Shown here piece after piece: positions 1-6,094 of a stretch of 6,094 bases of DNA; within the stretch, counting starts at the first letter, position 1; every line of letters begins with the position of its first letter. The notes below the pieces were generated by a model that saw nothing but the letters and a program-made list of their open reading frames with translations, had not been told where the DNA came from and ran no database searches. The DNA comes from Desulfuromonadaceae bacterium GWB2_53_15 (lineage in GTDB: Bacteria; Desulfobacterota; Desulfuromonadia; Geobacterales; Pseudopelobacteraceae). A program made the translations under genes and the position numbers. The stretch lies in assembly GCA_001824455.1 (NCBI GenBank), contig MHXL01000017.1:1-6094 (forward strand), given 5' to 3'.

Positions 1-2099
1 ACATTTACGACAATAACGCCCCTGATCGATTGGTAACATTGACATCCGACCCTTCGGATCCGCACTTCACATCTTCACTGGCCGATGTCAGCGGGAACCA
101 TTTCTGGTACAGGGGCTGGTTCGTCGAAGATTACAGTGCGATGCAACCGACTTACGTAGATCTGGCCGTGGTCAAGGCACTGAGCATCAGCGACCCTTGG
201 CCGAAATTGGGTGATCCGCTGGATTGCTCGTATACCGTGAGGAATTTCGGCGACTTCCCTGCCAATATTCAGGCACTGAACGTTGATGTTGCCCTGCCGG
301 CAGGTGAAGCTGCCGGAGCGAGGTTCATGCCGGACACGACAGCCGGTTCTATTCAACCTCATCAAGAGCATGTCTACTCGAAGCATTGCGATTGTTTCGC
401 AGGAACAAAGGGGCGCTACACACTGCGAATTACCTGCACGCAACAGTCGGGGGTCACGATAGCTCTTCCGACAGCCTTTGTCTTTGGGCCTGTCACCACT
501 TTCATCCCGACAAAGGAAGTTTCACTGGACGTTCAGCATCTCTCAAGCAGCATTGCAGCTCCTCCACCCAACATCGAAAGCGTCGAAGCGGTTTATGTCA
601 CTGACGGTGCAAAAGATGCACTCAAGCCATGTGAACAGCCCAGGATTAAGTATCGGGCTTCATGGGTATACGGCGGCGCTGACTACACGCGGAAGCTTGA
701 AATATTCTCCGAGCCTATCATCCCGATAGCGAATAAAACGCTGGTGTTCAACGTGAAGTTTTCAACTTCCGGTGCCATGAAGAAAGAGACGGTAAAACTC
801 CGGCTGGCCGGACGGGCTGCCGACGGTAGTAATGTGAACATCTCCGTACCGCTCACCGGCAGCAAGGATTTTTTCACTGGCAGCTGGAAACCAAAACAGC
901 AAGGCAACGCGGCTTATCAACTTACTTTGAGCATCGAGGGAGCGGATGATCTGCCACGCTACACACAACGAACTCCGCGTGGCAATGTACTGGACAGTCG
1001 CCCCCAGACCGTTGCGACTGTAGACACTGCCAGTTCGGGATATCCGTTCAAAAACTACGAACCTGGCGTCGATTTCAACTACAGCATCGAACTCGCACCG
1101 AAACAGACAGCAGCCATAAGCGTTGACGCACTGGAGTCAAATGACAGCTTCGCCACTGCAAACAAAGTGGTTTTAAGCGGCGCCACGGTTGACAAAGGCG
1201 CCTGGAAGCAGTTCGACAACCTCAACTTTCACAGCGTCAGCGACCAGGACTATTTCTCCATTCAATATGATAGCCTTCCTGGCGATGACGCCTGCCAGCT
1301 TCTGCAGCCCACCAAGGAATTGATGAGCTCTTACCTGGGTCTGTACATTATCAATTACCCCCCATGTTTATGCATTTCGATCAATGCCAAGGGCATGTGC
1401 AACGATTTCGATCTTTATAAAATCGCAGCCAGCGGACCGCAGCTGTATGAATCTCACTCTAGGGAATTCTCGCTTGCACTGTTCAATCCTACCAAGGTTT
1501 TTGCCAACAAGACGCTGTATGCCGTGATCAAGAACTCCAACTTCTCCTACCAGGGAGCTTTTCCATACGATGCTGCCTTTGGCTACGCACCTGCCCACAG
1601 TGTCTGGACAGTGGATACCAACTCCCCGGCCTATACCGCCCGGCCGGATATTCGCCGCAGACTGTTGAAGCGCTATTATGACATGATCGACCTGCCACGG
1701 CCGGGGGATGATCTTTTAAACAAGGCAACCGACCCATCCTTTCCTTACCCGGCGAACTGCCTCATCATTACCGACGCGCAAAAATCCGTCACCAAGCAGC
1801 AGGCATTTCTCACGCATCCGGATACAATATCAGACCTCAAAGCAATAGCATCGTCACAAGGCCAATCAGTGGTTGCCGATGCACTTGCAAAACTCGGCAA
1901 AATAGCGCAGGAAGCACGGTTAGATACAGAAGCGGAGAATTTGTATCGCGCGAGTGCTGCAAGCTTCGCGGCTGCAAACCTGACTGGCCGCCAAATTGAA
2001 GTATTGCAAACACTGGCGGTCTTTTACGACAAGCATCGGATGATTAAAAAATCCGCCGAGGTGATCAAATTGATCGTAAGAACGAGACTACAGCAATAA
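1..2099 (+). CDS. Partial large multidomain protein, probably exported: C39-like tail, CARDB/Ig-like, PPC-like and TPR-like segments
   Basis: The frame is open at the left edge (first full codon at base 3, reading IYDNNAPDRLVTL), so the true start lies outside. The TTG at 30 has no convincing ribosome site and is not a likely start. Residues here are numbered from that TTG; the stop is TAA at 2097. The opening stretch (YDNN..., then YRGWFVEDY at 27-35) resembles the end of C39-like peptidase domains. Residues 43-155 look like a CARDB-type beta-sandwich (DLAVV..., G61, then TVRNFGD). Residues 220-355 resemble an Ig-like module, with GNVLD at 318-322 and NYEPG at 342-346. Residues 366-520 look PPC-like: ESND at 369-372, SDQDYF at 404-409, NDFDLY at 458-463. 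Residues 610-689 are helical and TPR-like. There are ten cysteines, including C120/C122 and C446/C448. Domain calls are by eye. An extracytoplasmic role is inferred; the signal peptide would be off-window. Function is unknown. Sampled GC is lower than in the neighbours. Confidence 0.85.
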   Translation, partial: IYDNNAPDRLVTLTSDPSDPHFTSSLADVSGNHFWYRGWFVEDYSAMQPTYVDLAVVKALSISDPWPKLGDPLDCSYTVRNFGDFPANIQALNVDVALPAGEAAGARFMPDTTAGSIQPHQEHVYSKHCDCFAGTKGRYTLRITCTQQSGVTIALPTAFVFGPVTTFIPTKEVSLDVQHLSSSIAAPPPNIESVEAVYVTDGAKDALKPCEQPRIKYRASWVYGGADYTRKLEIFSEPIIPIANKTLVFNVKFSTSGAMKKETVKLRLAGRAADGSNVNISVPLTGSKDFFTGSWKPKQQGNAAYQLTLSIEGADDLPRYTQRTPRGNVLDSRPQTVATVDTASSGYPFKNYEPGVDFNYSIELAPKQTAAISVDALESNDSFATANKVVLSGATVDKGAWKQFDNLNFHSVSDQDYFSIQYDSLPGDDACQLLQPTKELMSSYLGLYIINYPPCLCISINAKGMCNDFDLYKIAASGPQLYESHSREFSLALFNPTKVFANKTLYAVIKNSNFSYQGAFPYDAAFGYAPAHSVWTVDTNSPAYTARPDIRRRLLKRYYDMIDLPRPGDDLLNKATDPSFPYPANCLIITDAQKSVTKQQAFLTHPDTISDLKAIASSQGQSVVADALAKLGKIAQEARLDTEAENLYRASAASFAAANLTGRQIEVLQTLAVFYDKHRMIKKSAEVIKLIVRTRLQQ

Positions 2100-2123
2100 T
2101 TGTCATCAAATCGTATACTAACA

Positions 2124-2166
2124 CCAGGGGTGCGGCAAATTAACGCTGCACCCCTGGAATTTAACT
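2124..2166 (+). terminator. Rho-independent-type terminator after the left-hand gene
   Basis: CCAGGGGTGC at 2124-2133 is exactly complementary to GCACCCCTGG at 2148-2157. The stem extends inward by three pairs, one of them a G-U wobble, to 13 pairs with an 8-base loop (2137-2144). It starts 25 bases after the stop of the upstream gene. The following tail (AATTTAACTT) has only a short T run, so termination may be imperfect. The other strand has no T tract beside the hairpin, which favours the plus direction. Confidence 0.68.
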
Positions 2167-2292
2167 TCGTCAGGAATCAACTCACCATAATCTCTGCATC
2201 AACAAAATCTCGCATTTAATTCACCCATCACCAATTTACAGCACAGACGACAGCCAGCCGACCCGTCATTGGGGCGGTGAAATGGGATATTG

Positions 2293-2318
2293 ATTACGGG
2301 CTTATTCCCGGCAGTAAT
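2293..2318. repeat. Bulged inverted repeat just upstream of the promoter
   Basis: ATTACGGG at 2293-2300 faces CCCG at 2307-2310 and TAAT at 2315-2318 across a 6-base loop. The right arm carries an unpaired GCAG. The element ends 6 bases before the -35 box at 2325, so it sits where an activator or repressor site could lie. It could equally be chance. No known operator consensus was recognised. Confidence 0.3.
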
Positions 2319-2324
2319 GTTGCT

Positions 2325-2353
2325 TTTACATGAATTGCCGTTTGCGCTATAGT
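2325..2353 (+). promoter_or_regulatory. Sigma70-type promoter for the amidase gene
   Basis: TTTACA at 2325-2330 matches the -35 consensus at 5 of 6 positions. TATAGT at 2348-2353 matches the -10 consensus at 5 of 6. The spacer is exactly 17 bases. Transcription would begin near 2360, leaving a leader of about 90 bases before the ATG at 2449. This is the best promoter match in the window and would drive the amidase, rsmI and possibly the genes after it. Confidence 0.6.
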
Positions 2354-2371
2354 TTCATTAACCCCAATCAG

Positions 2372-2400
2372 TTGAATTACACGGATATATCTGCTAAAAG
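2372..2400 (+). promoter_or_regulatory. Second, weaker sigma70-like promoter candidate
   Basis: TTGAAT at 2372-2377 and TAAAAG at 2395-2400 are separated by 17 bases, each matching consensus at 4 of 6 positions. It overlaps the likely leader of the stronger promoter upstream. It could be a tandem promoter, or simply a consequence of the AT-rich sequence. Confidence 0.25.
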
Positions 2401-2448
2401 TGTAAGCTACTTTACTGAGCAGATCCTGCTGACATAAAAAGCGACCCC

Positions 2449-3705
2449 ATGAATCGATACGTTCACATATTAATCTTCCTCCTGATCGCCAACCTGTTGC
2501 TCCCCTTCCCGGTCCAAGCCGCCAGGAAGAAGACTGCTAAAAAACCCTCCTTCAGCACACAGACCTCGGCTGCCACGCGCCCCTTGGCCCTGCTGGGCGA
2601 GATCAAGCACTGGTCCAATCCGGACTACACCCGCATCTCGCTGGAGTTGGACCGGGATGTCGCCTGGGAGGCTCACGAGCTGGGTACCGGGAACGCGGGA
2701 AAGCAAGGCAGGATCTACATCGATATCAACCGCAGCAAACTCGGCAAGGGGGTGAAGGACATCACCATCGGGGACGGCCTGCTGAAGGGGGCGCGGGTTG
2801 CCCAGTACAAGCCGGAGGTGGTGCGGGTGGTGCTTGATACGGAAAACATCAAGGACTACAAGGTCTTCCCGTTGTCTGATCCGGCACGACTGGTGATCGA
2901 CGTACGCGGTGAACGGCGCACCGAAATTTCCCGCCTGGACGATTCCATCTCAAAACCGGAGCTGCCGGTGGAAACTAAACGTGCAGAACCGCAGCCGGTC
3001 AAGGTCAAACTGGCCAAAAAAGCCGGCATCGCCAAGATCCGGCGAATTGTGGTCGACCCGGGTCACGGTGGTCATGACCCGGGAGCCGTTGGCCCCAGCG
3101 GCATCCAGGAGAAGGACGTAGTCCTGGCCATTGGCCTCAAGCTGAGAGAATTACTCAAGGAAGAGTTGGGCCTGGATGTTGTCATGACCCGCTCCAGCGA
3201 CGTGTTTATTCCCCTGGAGGAGCGCACCGCCATCGCCAACAAGGTCAACGCCGACCTGTTTGTTTCGGTTCACGCCAATGCCGCCCCCAACCGATCGGCC
3301 GCCGGCATTGAGACTTATTACCTCAACCTGGCCAAGACCGAGAAGGCTGCCCAGTTGGCCGCCAAGGAGAACGGCACCTCACTGGAAAAGGTCAGCGTCC
3401 TGCAGGCTATCCTGTTCGATCTGATGGCAAACTACAAGCTGAACGATTCGGCCCACCTGGCCGATGAGGTACAAAAGTCGCTCTATAAAAAGGCCCACGG
3501 TCGCCACGCCGATGTCAAGAACCTGGGGGTCAAGCAAGGCCCGTTCTACGTACTGGTCGGCGCCAGCATGCCGAGCATACTGGTGGAAACCGCCTTCCTC
3601 TCCAACGCACTAGAAGAATCCCGTCTGAAAGACCCTGCCTACCAGACAATGGCTGCCGAGGGAATTCTGGAAGGCATCCATAGCTACATCTCCAGTCTGA
3701 AATAA
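2449..3705 (+). CDS. Periplasmic N-acetylmuramoyl-L-alanine amidase (AMIN + Amidase_3, AmiB/AmiC-like)
   Basis: A zinc hydrolase of 418 residues that cuts the bond between MurNAc and L-Ala of the peptide stem in peptidoglycan, acting in the periplasm during cell separation or wall turnover. The start is supported by a clear Sec signal: short basic end, hydrophobic core at residues 5-20, and VQA-A cleavage near 24/25. Residues 46-154 fit an AMIN targeting domain (DYTRISLELDRDV; then RLVIDVRG). A Lys/Arg-rich linker covers about 155-198. The Amidase_3 domain spans 199-416. It shows DPGHGG with H206, E221 in QEKD, H275 in SVHAN (the three zinc ligands) and the catalytic E380 in LVETAFLSN. Residues 295-350 form the long helical insert that in AmiB/AmiC-type enzymes can cover the active site until an activator binds. 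All key residues are present. No good Shine-Dalgarno precedes the ATG. It is the first gene after the 2325 promoter and abuts rsmI. Confidence 0.95.
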   Translation: MNRYVHILIFLLIANLLLPFPVQAARKKTAKKPSFSTQTSAATRPLALLGEIKHWSNPDYTRISLELDRDVAWEAHELGTGNAGKQGRIYIDINRSKLGKGVKDITIGDGLLKGARVAQYKPEVVRVVLDTENIKDYKVFPLSDPARLVIDVRGERRTEISRLDDSISKPELPVETKRAEPQPVKVKLAKKAGIAKIRRIVVDPGHGGHDPGAVGPSGIQEKDVVLAIGLKLRELLKEELGLDVVMTRSSDVFIPLEERTAIANKVNADLFVSVHANAAPNRSAAGIETYYLNLAKTEKAAQLAAKENGTSLEKVSVLQAILFDLMANYKLNDSAHLADEVQKSLYKKAHGRHADVKNLGVKQGPFYVLVGASMPSILVETAFLSNALEESRLKDPAYQTMAAEGILEGIHSYISSLK

Positions 3706-4548
3706 ATGACCGGTACCCTCTACATAATAGCGACTCCCATCGGGAATCTGGAGGATGTGACCTACCGGGCCGCACGTATCCTGGGCGAGGTGGACCTGAT
3801 CGCAGCCGAGGACACCCGCCACTCCCTCAAGCTGCTAAATCATTTAAACATTTCCAAACCCCTGACCTCATACTTCGACCATAACCAGCAACTCAAAGGC
3901 GAACGCATCCTGGGTACGCTACTCCAGGGGAAATCAGTTGCACTGATCTCCGACGCCGGTACCCCCTGCGTCTCCGACCCCGGCTATCATCTGGTACGGG
4001 ATGCAGTGGCTGCAGGTATTACGGTCATTCCCATCCCGGGCCCCTGTGCCGCGGTGACAGCCCTTTCAGCCTCGGGACTGCCCAGCGACAACTTCACCTT
4101 TGCCGGTTTTCCGCCGTCACGCCAGGGCAAACGGAGATCGTTTCTGGCCGGCTTGGCCGGGTTGCCTGGCACACTGGTGCTCTACGAAGCACCCCACCGC
4201 CTGGAGAATTCACTGCGCGATCTTCGCGAGGTGCTGGGTGATCGGCAGATCGTTGTGGCCCGGGAATTGACAAAGATCTTTGAAGAATTCATCCGGGGCA
4301 CTGTCTCGGAGGTCATGACTGCAGTAGCGCAGAACAAGGTAAGGGGGGAAGTGGTTATCCTGGTGGCGCCGGGAGAACCGGCCGAACAGGCTGCCGAACC
4401 GCTCGACGAGGTACTGCGCCGATTACTGGATGAAGAGGGACTATCGGTGAAAGATGCCGCCCGCAAAGCAGTGGAAATCACAGGCTTTTCTCGCAACGAG
4501 GCCTATTCAGAGGCCATTCGCCTGAAAAAGGCCGCGGATGAACTATAA
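3706..4548 (+). CDS. rsmI: 16S rRNA (cytidine-1402-2'-O)-methyltransferase RsmI
   Basis: A cytoplasmic SAM-dependent enzyme that 2'-O-methylates C1402 of 16S rRNA in the ribosomal decoding centre. The 280 residues match the usual family length. Diagnostic stretches are ATPIGNLEDVTYRA (9-22), AAEDTRHS (33-40), SDAGTPCVSDPGY (82-94), PGPCA (111-115), LYEAPHRL (159-166) and RGEVVILV (213-220). These belong to the tetrapyrrole-methylase fold. The C-terminal 235-275 helical part (LLDEEGLSVKDAARKAV) is the small RsmI end domain. The start at MTGTLYIIATPIGN is the canonical one. The ATG follows the amidase TAA with no intervening base, and no clear ribosome site precedes it, so translation is probably coupled to the amidase. 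It is a housekeeping gene, and its place between envelope genes is probably just operon packing. Confidence 0.96.
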   Translation: MTGTLYIIATPIGNLEDVTYRAARILGEVDLIAAEDTRHSLKLLNHLNISKPLTSYFDHNQQLKGERILGTLLQGKSVALISDAGTPCVSDPGYHLVRDAVAAGITVIPIPGPCAAVTALSASGLPSDNFTFAGFPPSRQGKRRSFLAGLAGLPGTLVLYEAPHRLENSLRDLREVLGDRQIVVARELTKIFEEFIRGTVSEVMTAVAQNKVRGEVVILVAPGEPAEQAAEPLDEVLRRLLDEEGLSVKDAARKAVEITGFSRNEAYSEAIRLKKAADEL

Positions 4549-4615
4549 TTAGAGCTGGAATTACAAATGGATAATATGCTATAAACCAGCACTAATCCTG
4601 ATATTTATGGCACTT

Positions 4616-4619
4616 GGAG
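4616..4619 (+). promoter_or_regulatory. Ribosome binding site of ugd
   Basis: GGAG lies 7 bases before the ATG at 4627, an ideal spacing. A second ATG at 4623 in another frame is only 3 bases from this site and opens an arginine-rich shadow frame. The spacing and the GAGYVGL motif settle the start at 4627. Confidence 0.75.
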
Positions 4620-4626
4620 TGAATGA

Positions 4627-5985
4627 ATGAAAATCTGTATCATCGGCGCCGGATACGTCGGCCTGGTAGCGGCTGCCTGCTTTGCAGAAAGCGGCAATAC
4701 CGTTATCGCCGTCGACGTGGACGAAGCCAAGATCGAAGGGCTCAAACAGGGCATCATACCGATCTACGAGCCGGGCCTCAAGGAAATGGTTCTGCGCAAT
4801 CAGGCCGAGGGGCGGCTCTCCTTTACCACCAACTGCTGCGAAGCAGTCCAGTCATCCCTGGTCAGCTTTATCGCTGTCGGCACCCCGCCCGGCGAAGACG
4901 GCTCGGCCGACCTGCAATACGTTCTGGGCGTTGCCCGTGAAATCGGGCGGGCCATGACCGGCTATAAGATCATCGTCGACAAATCCACCGTTCCGGTTGG
5001 GACCGCCGACAAGGTACGCGCCGCCGTGAAAGAAGAACTGGCCATCCGCGGGGTTGATCTGGAATTCGATGTGGTCTCCAACCCGGAGTTCCTCAAGGAA
5101 GGGGCGGCCATCGAGGACTTCATGAAACCCGACCGGGTGGTAATCGGCACCGACAATGTGCGCACCGCCGAGATCATGAAAGAACTCTACGACCCATTCA
5201 TGCGCAAGCAGAATCGCATGATCGTCATGGACATCCGCAGCGCCGAGATGACCAAGTATGCCGCCAATGCCATGCTGGCAACACGCATCTCCTTCATGAA
5301 CCAGATCGCCGGCCTGTGTGAATGCATGGGTGCTGACGTGGCTGCTGTCCGCGAAGGAATCGGTTCAGACTCCCGCATCGGTTACGATTTTCTGTTTCCC
5401 GGCCCCGGTTATGGCGGATCCTGCTTCCCCAAGGATGTCAAGGCCCTGATCAGAACCGGAGAGGAATGCAACTTCGACTTCCTGCTGCTCAAGGGTGTTG
5501 AAGACGTCAATGAACGCCAGAAAGAGGTTCTGGCAGACAAACTGATCAAGGCCTTGGGCGGACCGGACTTGGAAAAACCGCTCATCGGACGCACGATCGC
5601 CTGTTGGGGACTTGCCTTCAAGCCGCGCACCGACGACATGCGTGAAGCACCGGCTATCACCATCATCGAGCGCCTGCTGGCAGCCGGAGCCACGGTGCGG
5701 GCCCACGACCCGGAGGCCATCAAGGAGGCCCAAAAGGTGTTCGGCAACCGCATCGAGTACAGCCATAACCAGTATGAGATCCTGACCGGCGCTGACGCCC
5801 TGACGATCATCACCGACTGGAATGAGTACCGCAACCCGGATTTTGACCGCATCAAGACTGCCCTGAGAAACCCCGTCATCGTGGATGGTCGCAACCTCTA
5901 CAAGCCCGAGCGCATGAGCGCTGCCGGTTTCAGCTACATCCCGCTGGGACGTAGCGGCGCTAATGCCTGCGGCCAGGTGAGGTAA
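4627..5985 (+). CDS. ugd: UDP-glucose 6-dehydrogenase
   Basis: An NAD-dependent cytoplasmic enzyme that oxidises UDP-glucose twice to UDP-glucuronate, a precursor for capsule, exopolysaccharide and LPS sugars. Its 452 residues are typical for the bacterial family. The N-terminal Rossmann fold starts with GAGYVGL (7-13) and has D30 at the end of strand two, as expected for NAD binding. Further conserved parts are [13 protein letters not shown] (84-96), T121 in STVPVGT, E154 and E158 in NPEFLKEG, K210 and N214 in [22 protein letters not shown] (259-270) with catalytic C266 and D270, and [12 protein letters not shown] (331-342). All catalytic residues known for the family are present. SCFPKDV and the residue pattern favour Ugd over GDP-mannose dehydrogenase. 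No terminator separates it from rsmI 78 bases upstream. Its stop lies 3 bases before the next ATG, which fits a two-gene sugar-nucleotide unit. Confidence 0.96.
   Translation: MKICIIGAGYVGLVAAACFAESGNTVIAVDVDEAKIEGLKQGIIPIYEPGLKEMVLRNQAEGRLSFTTNCCEAVQSSLVSFIAVGTPPGEDGSADLQYVLGVAREIGRAMTGYKIIVDKSTVPVGTADKVRAAVKEELAIRGVDLEFDVVSNPEFLKEGAAIEDFMKPDRVVIGTDNVRTAEIMKELYDPFMRKQNRMIVMDIRSAEMTKYAANAMLATRISFMNQIAGLCECMGADVAAVREGIGSDSRIGYDFLFPGPGYGGSCFPKDVKALIRTGEECNFDFLLLKGVEDVNERQKEVLADKLIKALGGPDLEKPLIGRTIACWGLAFKPRTDDMREAPAITIIERLLAAGATVRAHDPEAIKEAQKVFGNRIEYSHNQYEILTGADALTIITDWNEYRNPDFDRIKTALRNPVIVDGRNLYKPERMSAAGFSYIPLGRSGANACGQVR
5975..5982 (+). promoter_or_regulatory. Ribosome binding site of the right-edge gene, inside the ugd 3' end
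   Basis: AGGTGAGG lies 6 bases before the ATG at 5989 and also encodes the last residues of Ugd. The ugd stop (TAA, 5983-5985) falls between site and start. Ribosomes finishing ugd would be placed directly on the next start, so the two genes are probably translated in step. Confidence 0.7.

Positions 5986-6094
<109 letters not shown>

Larger units (their letters stand above)
2100..2448. other. Non-coding gap between two transcription units
   Basis: No credible gene was seen on either strand in these 349 bases. The gap holds, in order, a terminator-like hairpin (2124-2157), a featureless AT-rich stretch (about 2165-2290), a bulged inverted repeat (2293-2318), a sigma70-like promoter (2325-2353) and a weaker promoter candidate (2372-2400). 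The last 48 bases before the amidase ATG would be untranslated leader. I saw no tRNA, riboswitch or recognisable small-RNA signature. Confidence 0.7.

Noticed and set aside
75..443. Minus-strand open frame opposite the left gene
   Set aside because: It lies wholly inside a long coding frame, has no recognisable motif and has a low-complexity basic composition, as expected for a shadow frame.
1365..1403. CLC and nearby cysteines considered as a haem-binding or metal-cluster motif
   Set aside because: There is no CxxCH, and the spacing matches no cluster motif I know. Structural disulfides are more likely.
4182..4496. Minus-strand frame of about 100 codons opposite rsmI
   Set aside because: It is Ser/Arg-rich antisense of a strongly conserved gene, with no ribosome site or family resemblance.
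4568..4585. TATA-rich stretch before ugd, considered as a promoter
   Set aside because: Several -10-like hexamers exist, but none has an acceptable -35 box at 16-18 bases.
4554..4590. GCTGG...CCAGC inverted repeat between rsmI and ugd, considered as a terminator
   Set aside because: Only five pairs across a 27-base loop, with no T tract after it.
4608..4622. TGGCAC considered as a sigma54 -24 element
   Set aside because: No GC-containing -12 element at the required distance, and the site would overlap the ugd ribosome binding site.
4623..4940. Plus-strand frame starting at the ATG just before ugd
   Set aside because: Its start is only 3 bases from the GGAG, its product is Arg-rich and featureless, and it overlaps the clear Ugd frame.
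5365..5894. Two overlapping minus-strand frames opposite ugd
   Set aside because: They mirror the codon bias of ugd in a high-GC region. Both are fully contained in a well-conserved enzyme gene.

Overview
The window looks like the chromosome of a Gram-negative bacterium. Protein style (an AMIN-type cell-wall amidase with a Sec signal, RsmI, a bacterial Ugd, then a UXS-like gene) and a GC content near 57-62% in sampled blocks of the right-hand genes fit a Geobacter-like member of the Desulfuromonadota (former Deltaproteobacteria). This assignment rests on overall resemblance, not on a database search.

Left part (1-2099): the 3' end of a long plus-strand gene that is already open at the first base. 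Its product is a large multidomain protein with an export-style architecture. The pieces I can see are a tail resembling the end of a C39-like peptidase domain, a CARDB/Ig-like beta-sandwich, a second Ig-like module, a PPC-like domain split by a cysteine-containing insertion, and a short TPR-like helical end. Two sampled 60-base blocks of this gene have 47% and 53% GC, lower than the genes to its right. It ends at a strong hairpin (2124-2157) that looks like a terminator.

Middle (2100-2448): a 349-base non-coding gap, AT-rich in part. It holds the terminator, a bulged inverted repeat at 2293-2318 and a good sigma70-type promoter (TTTACA, 17 bases, TATAGT) pointing right. A weaker second promoter candidate follows.

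Right part (2449-6094): four co-directional genes that could form one transcript. They are a periplasmic N-acetylmuramoyl-L-alanine amidase, rsmI (its ATG directly abuts the amidase stop), ugd after a 78-base gap with no terminator, and the first 35 codons of a nucleotide-sugar epimerase/decarboxylase starting 3 bases after the ugd stop. The last two are probably consecutive enzymes: UDP-glucose to UDP-glucuronate by Ugd, then UDP-glucuronate to UDP-xylose or a related sugar. The window therefore runs from an uncharacterised exported protein, across a transcription boundary, into a cell-envelope cluster with one rRNA methylase gene inside it. The right-hand genes are ordinary. The least-explained item is the left-hand protein.
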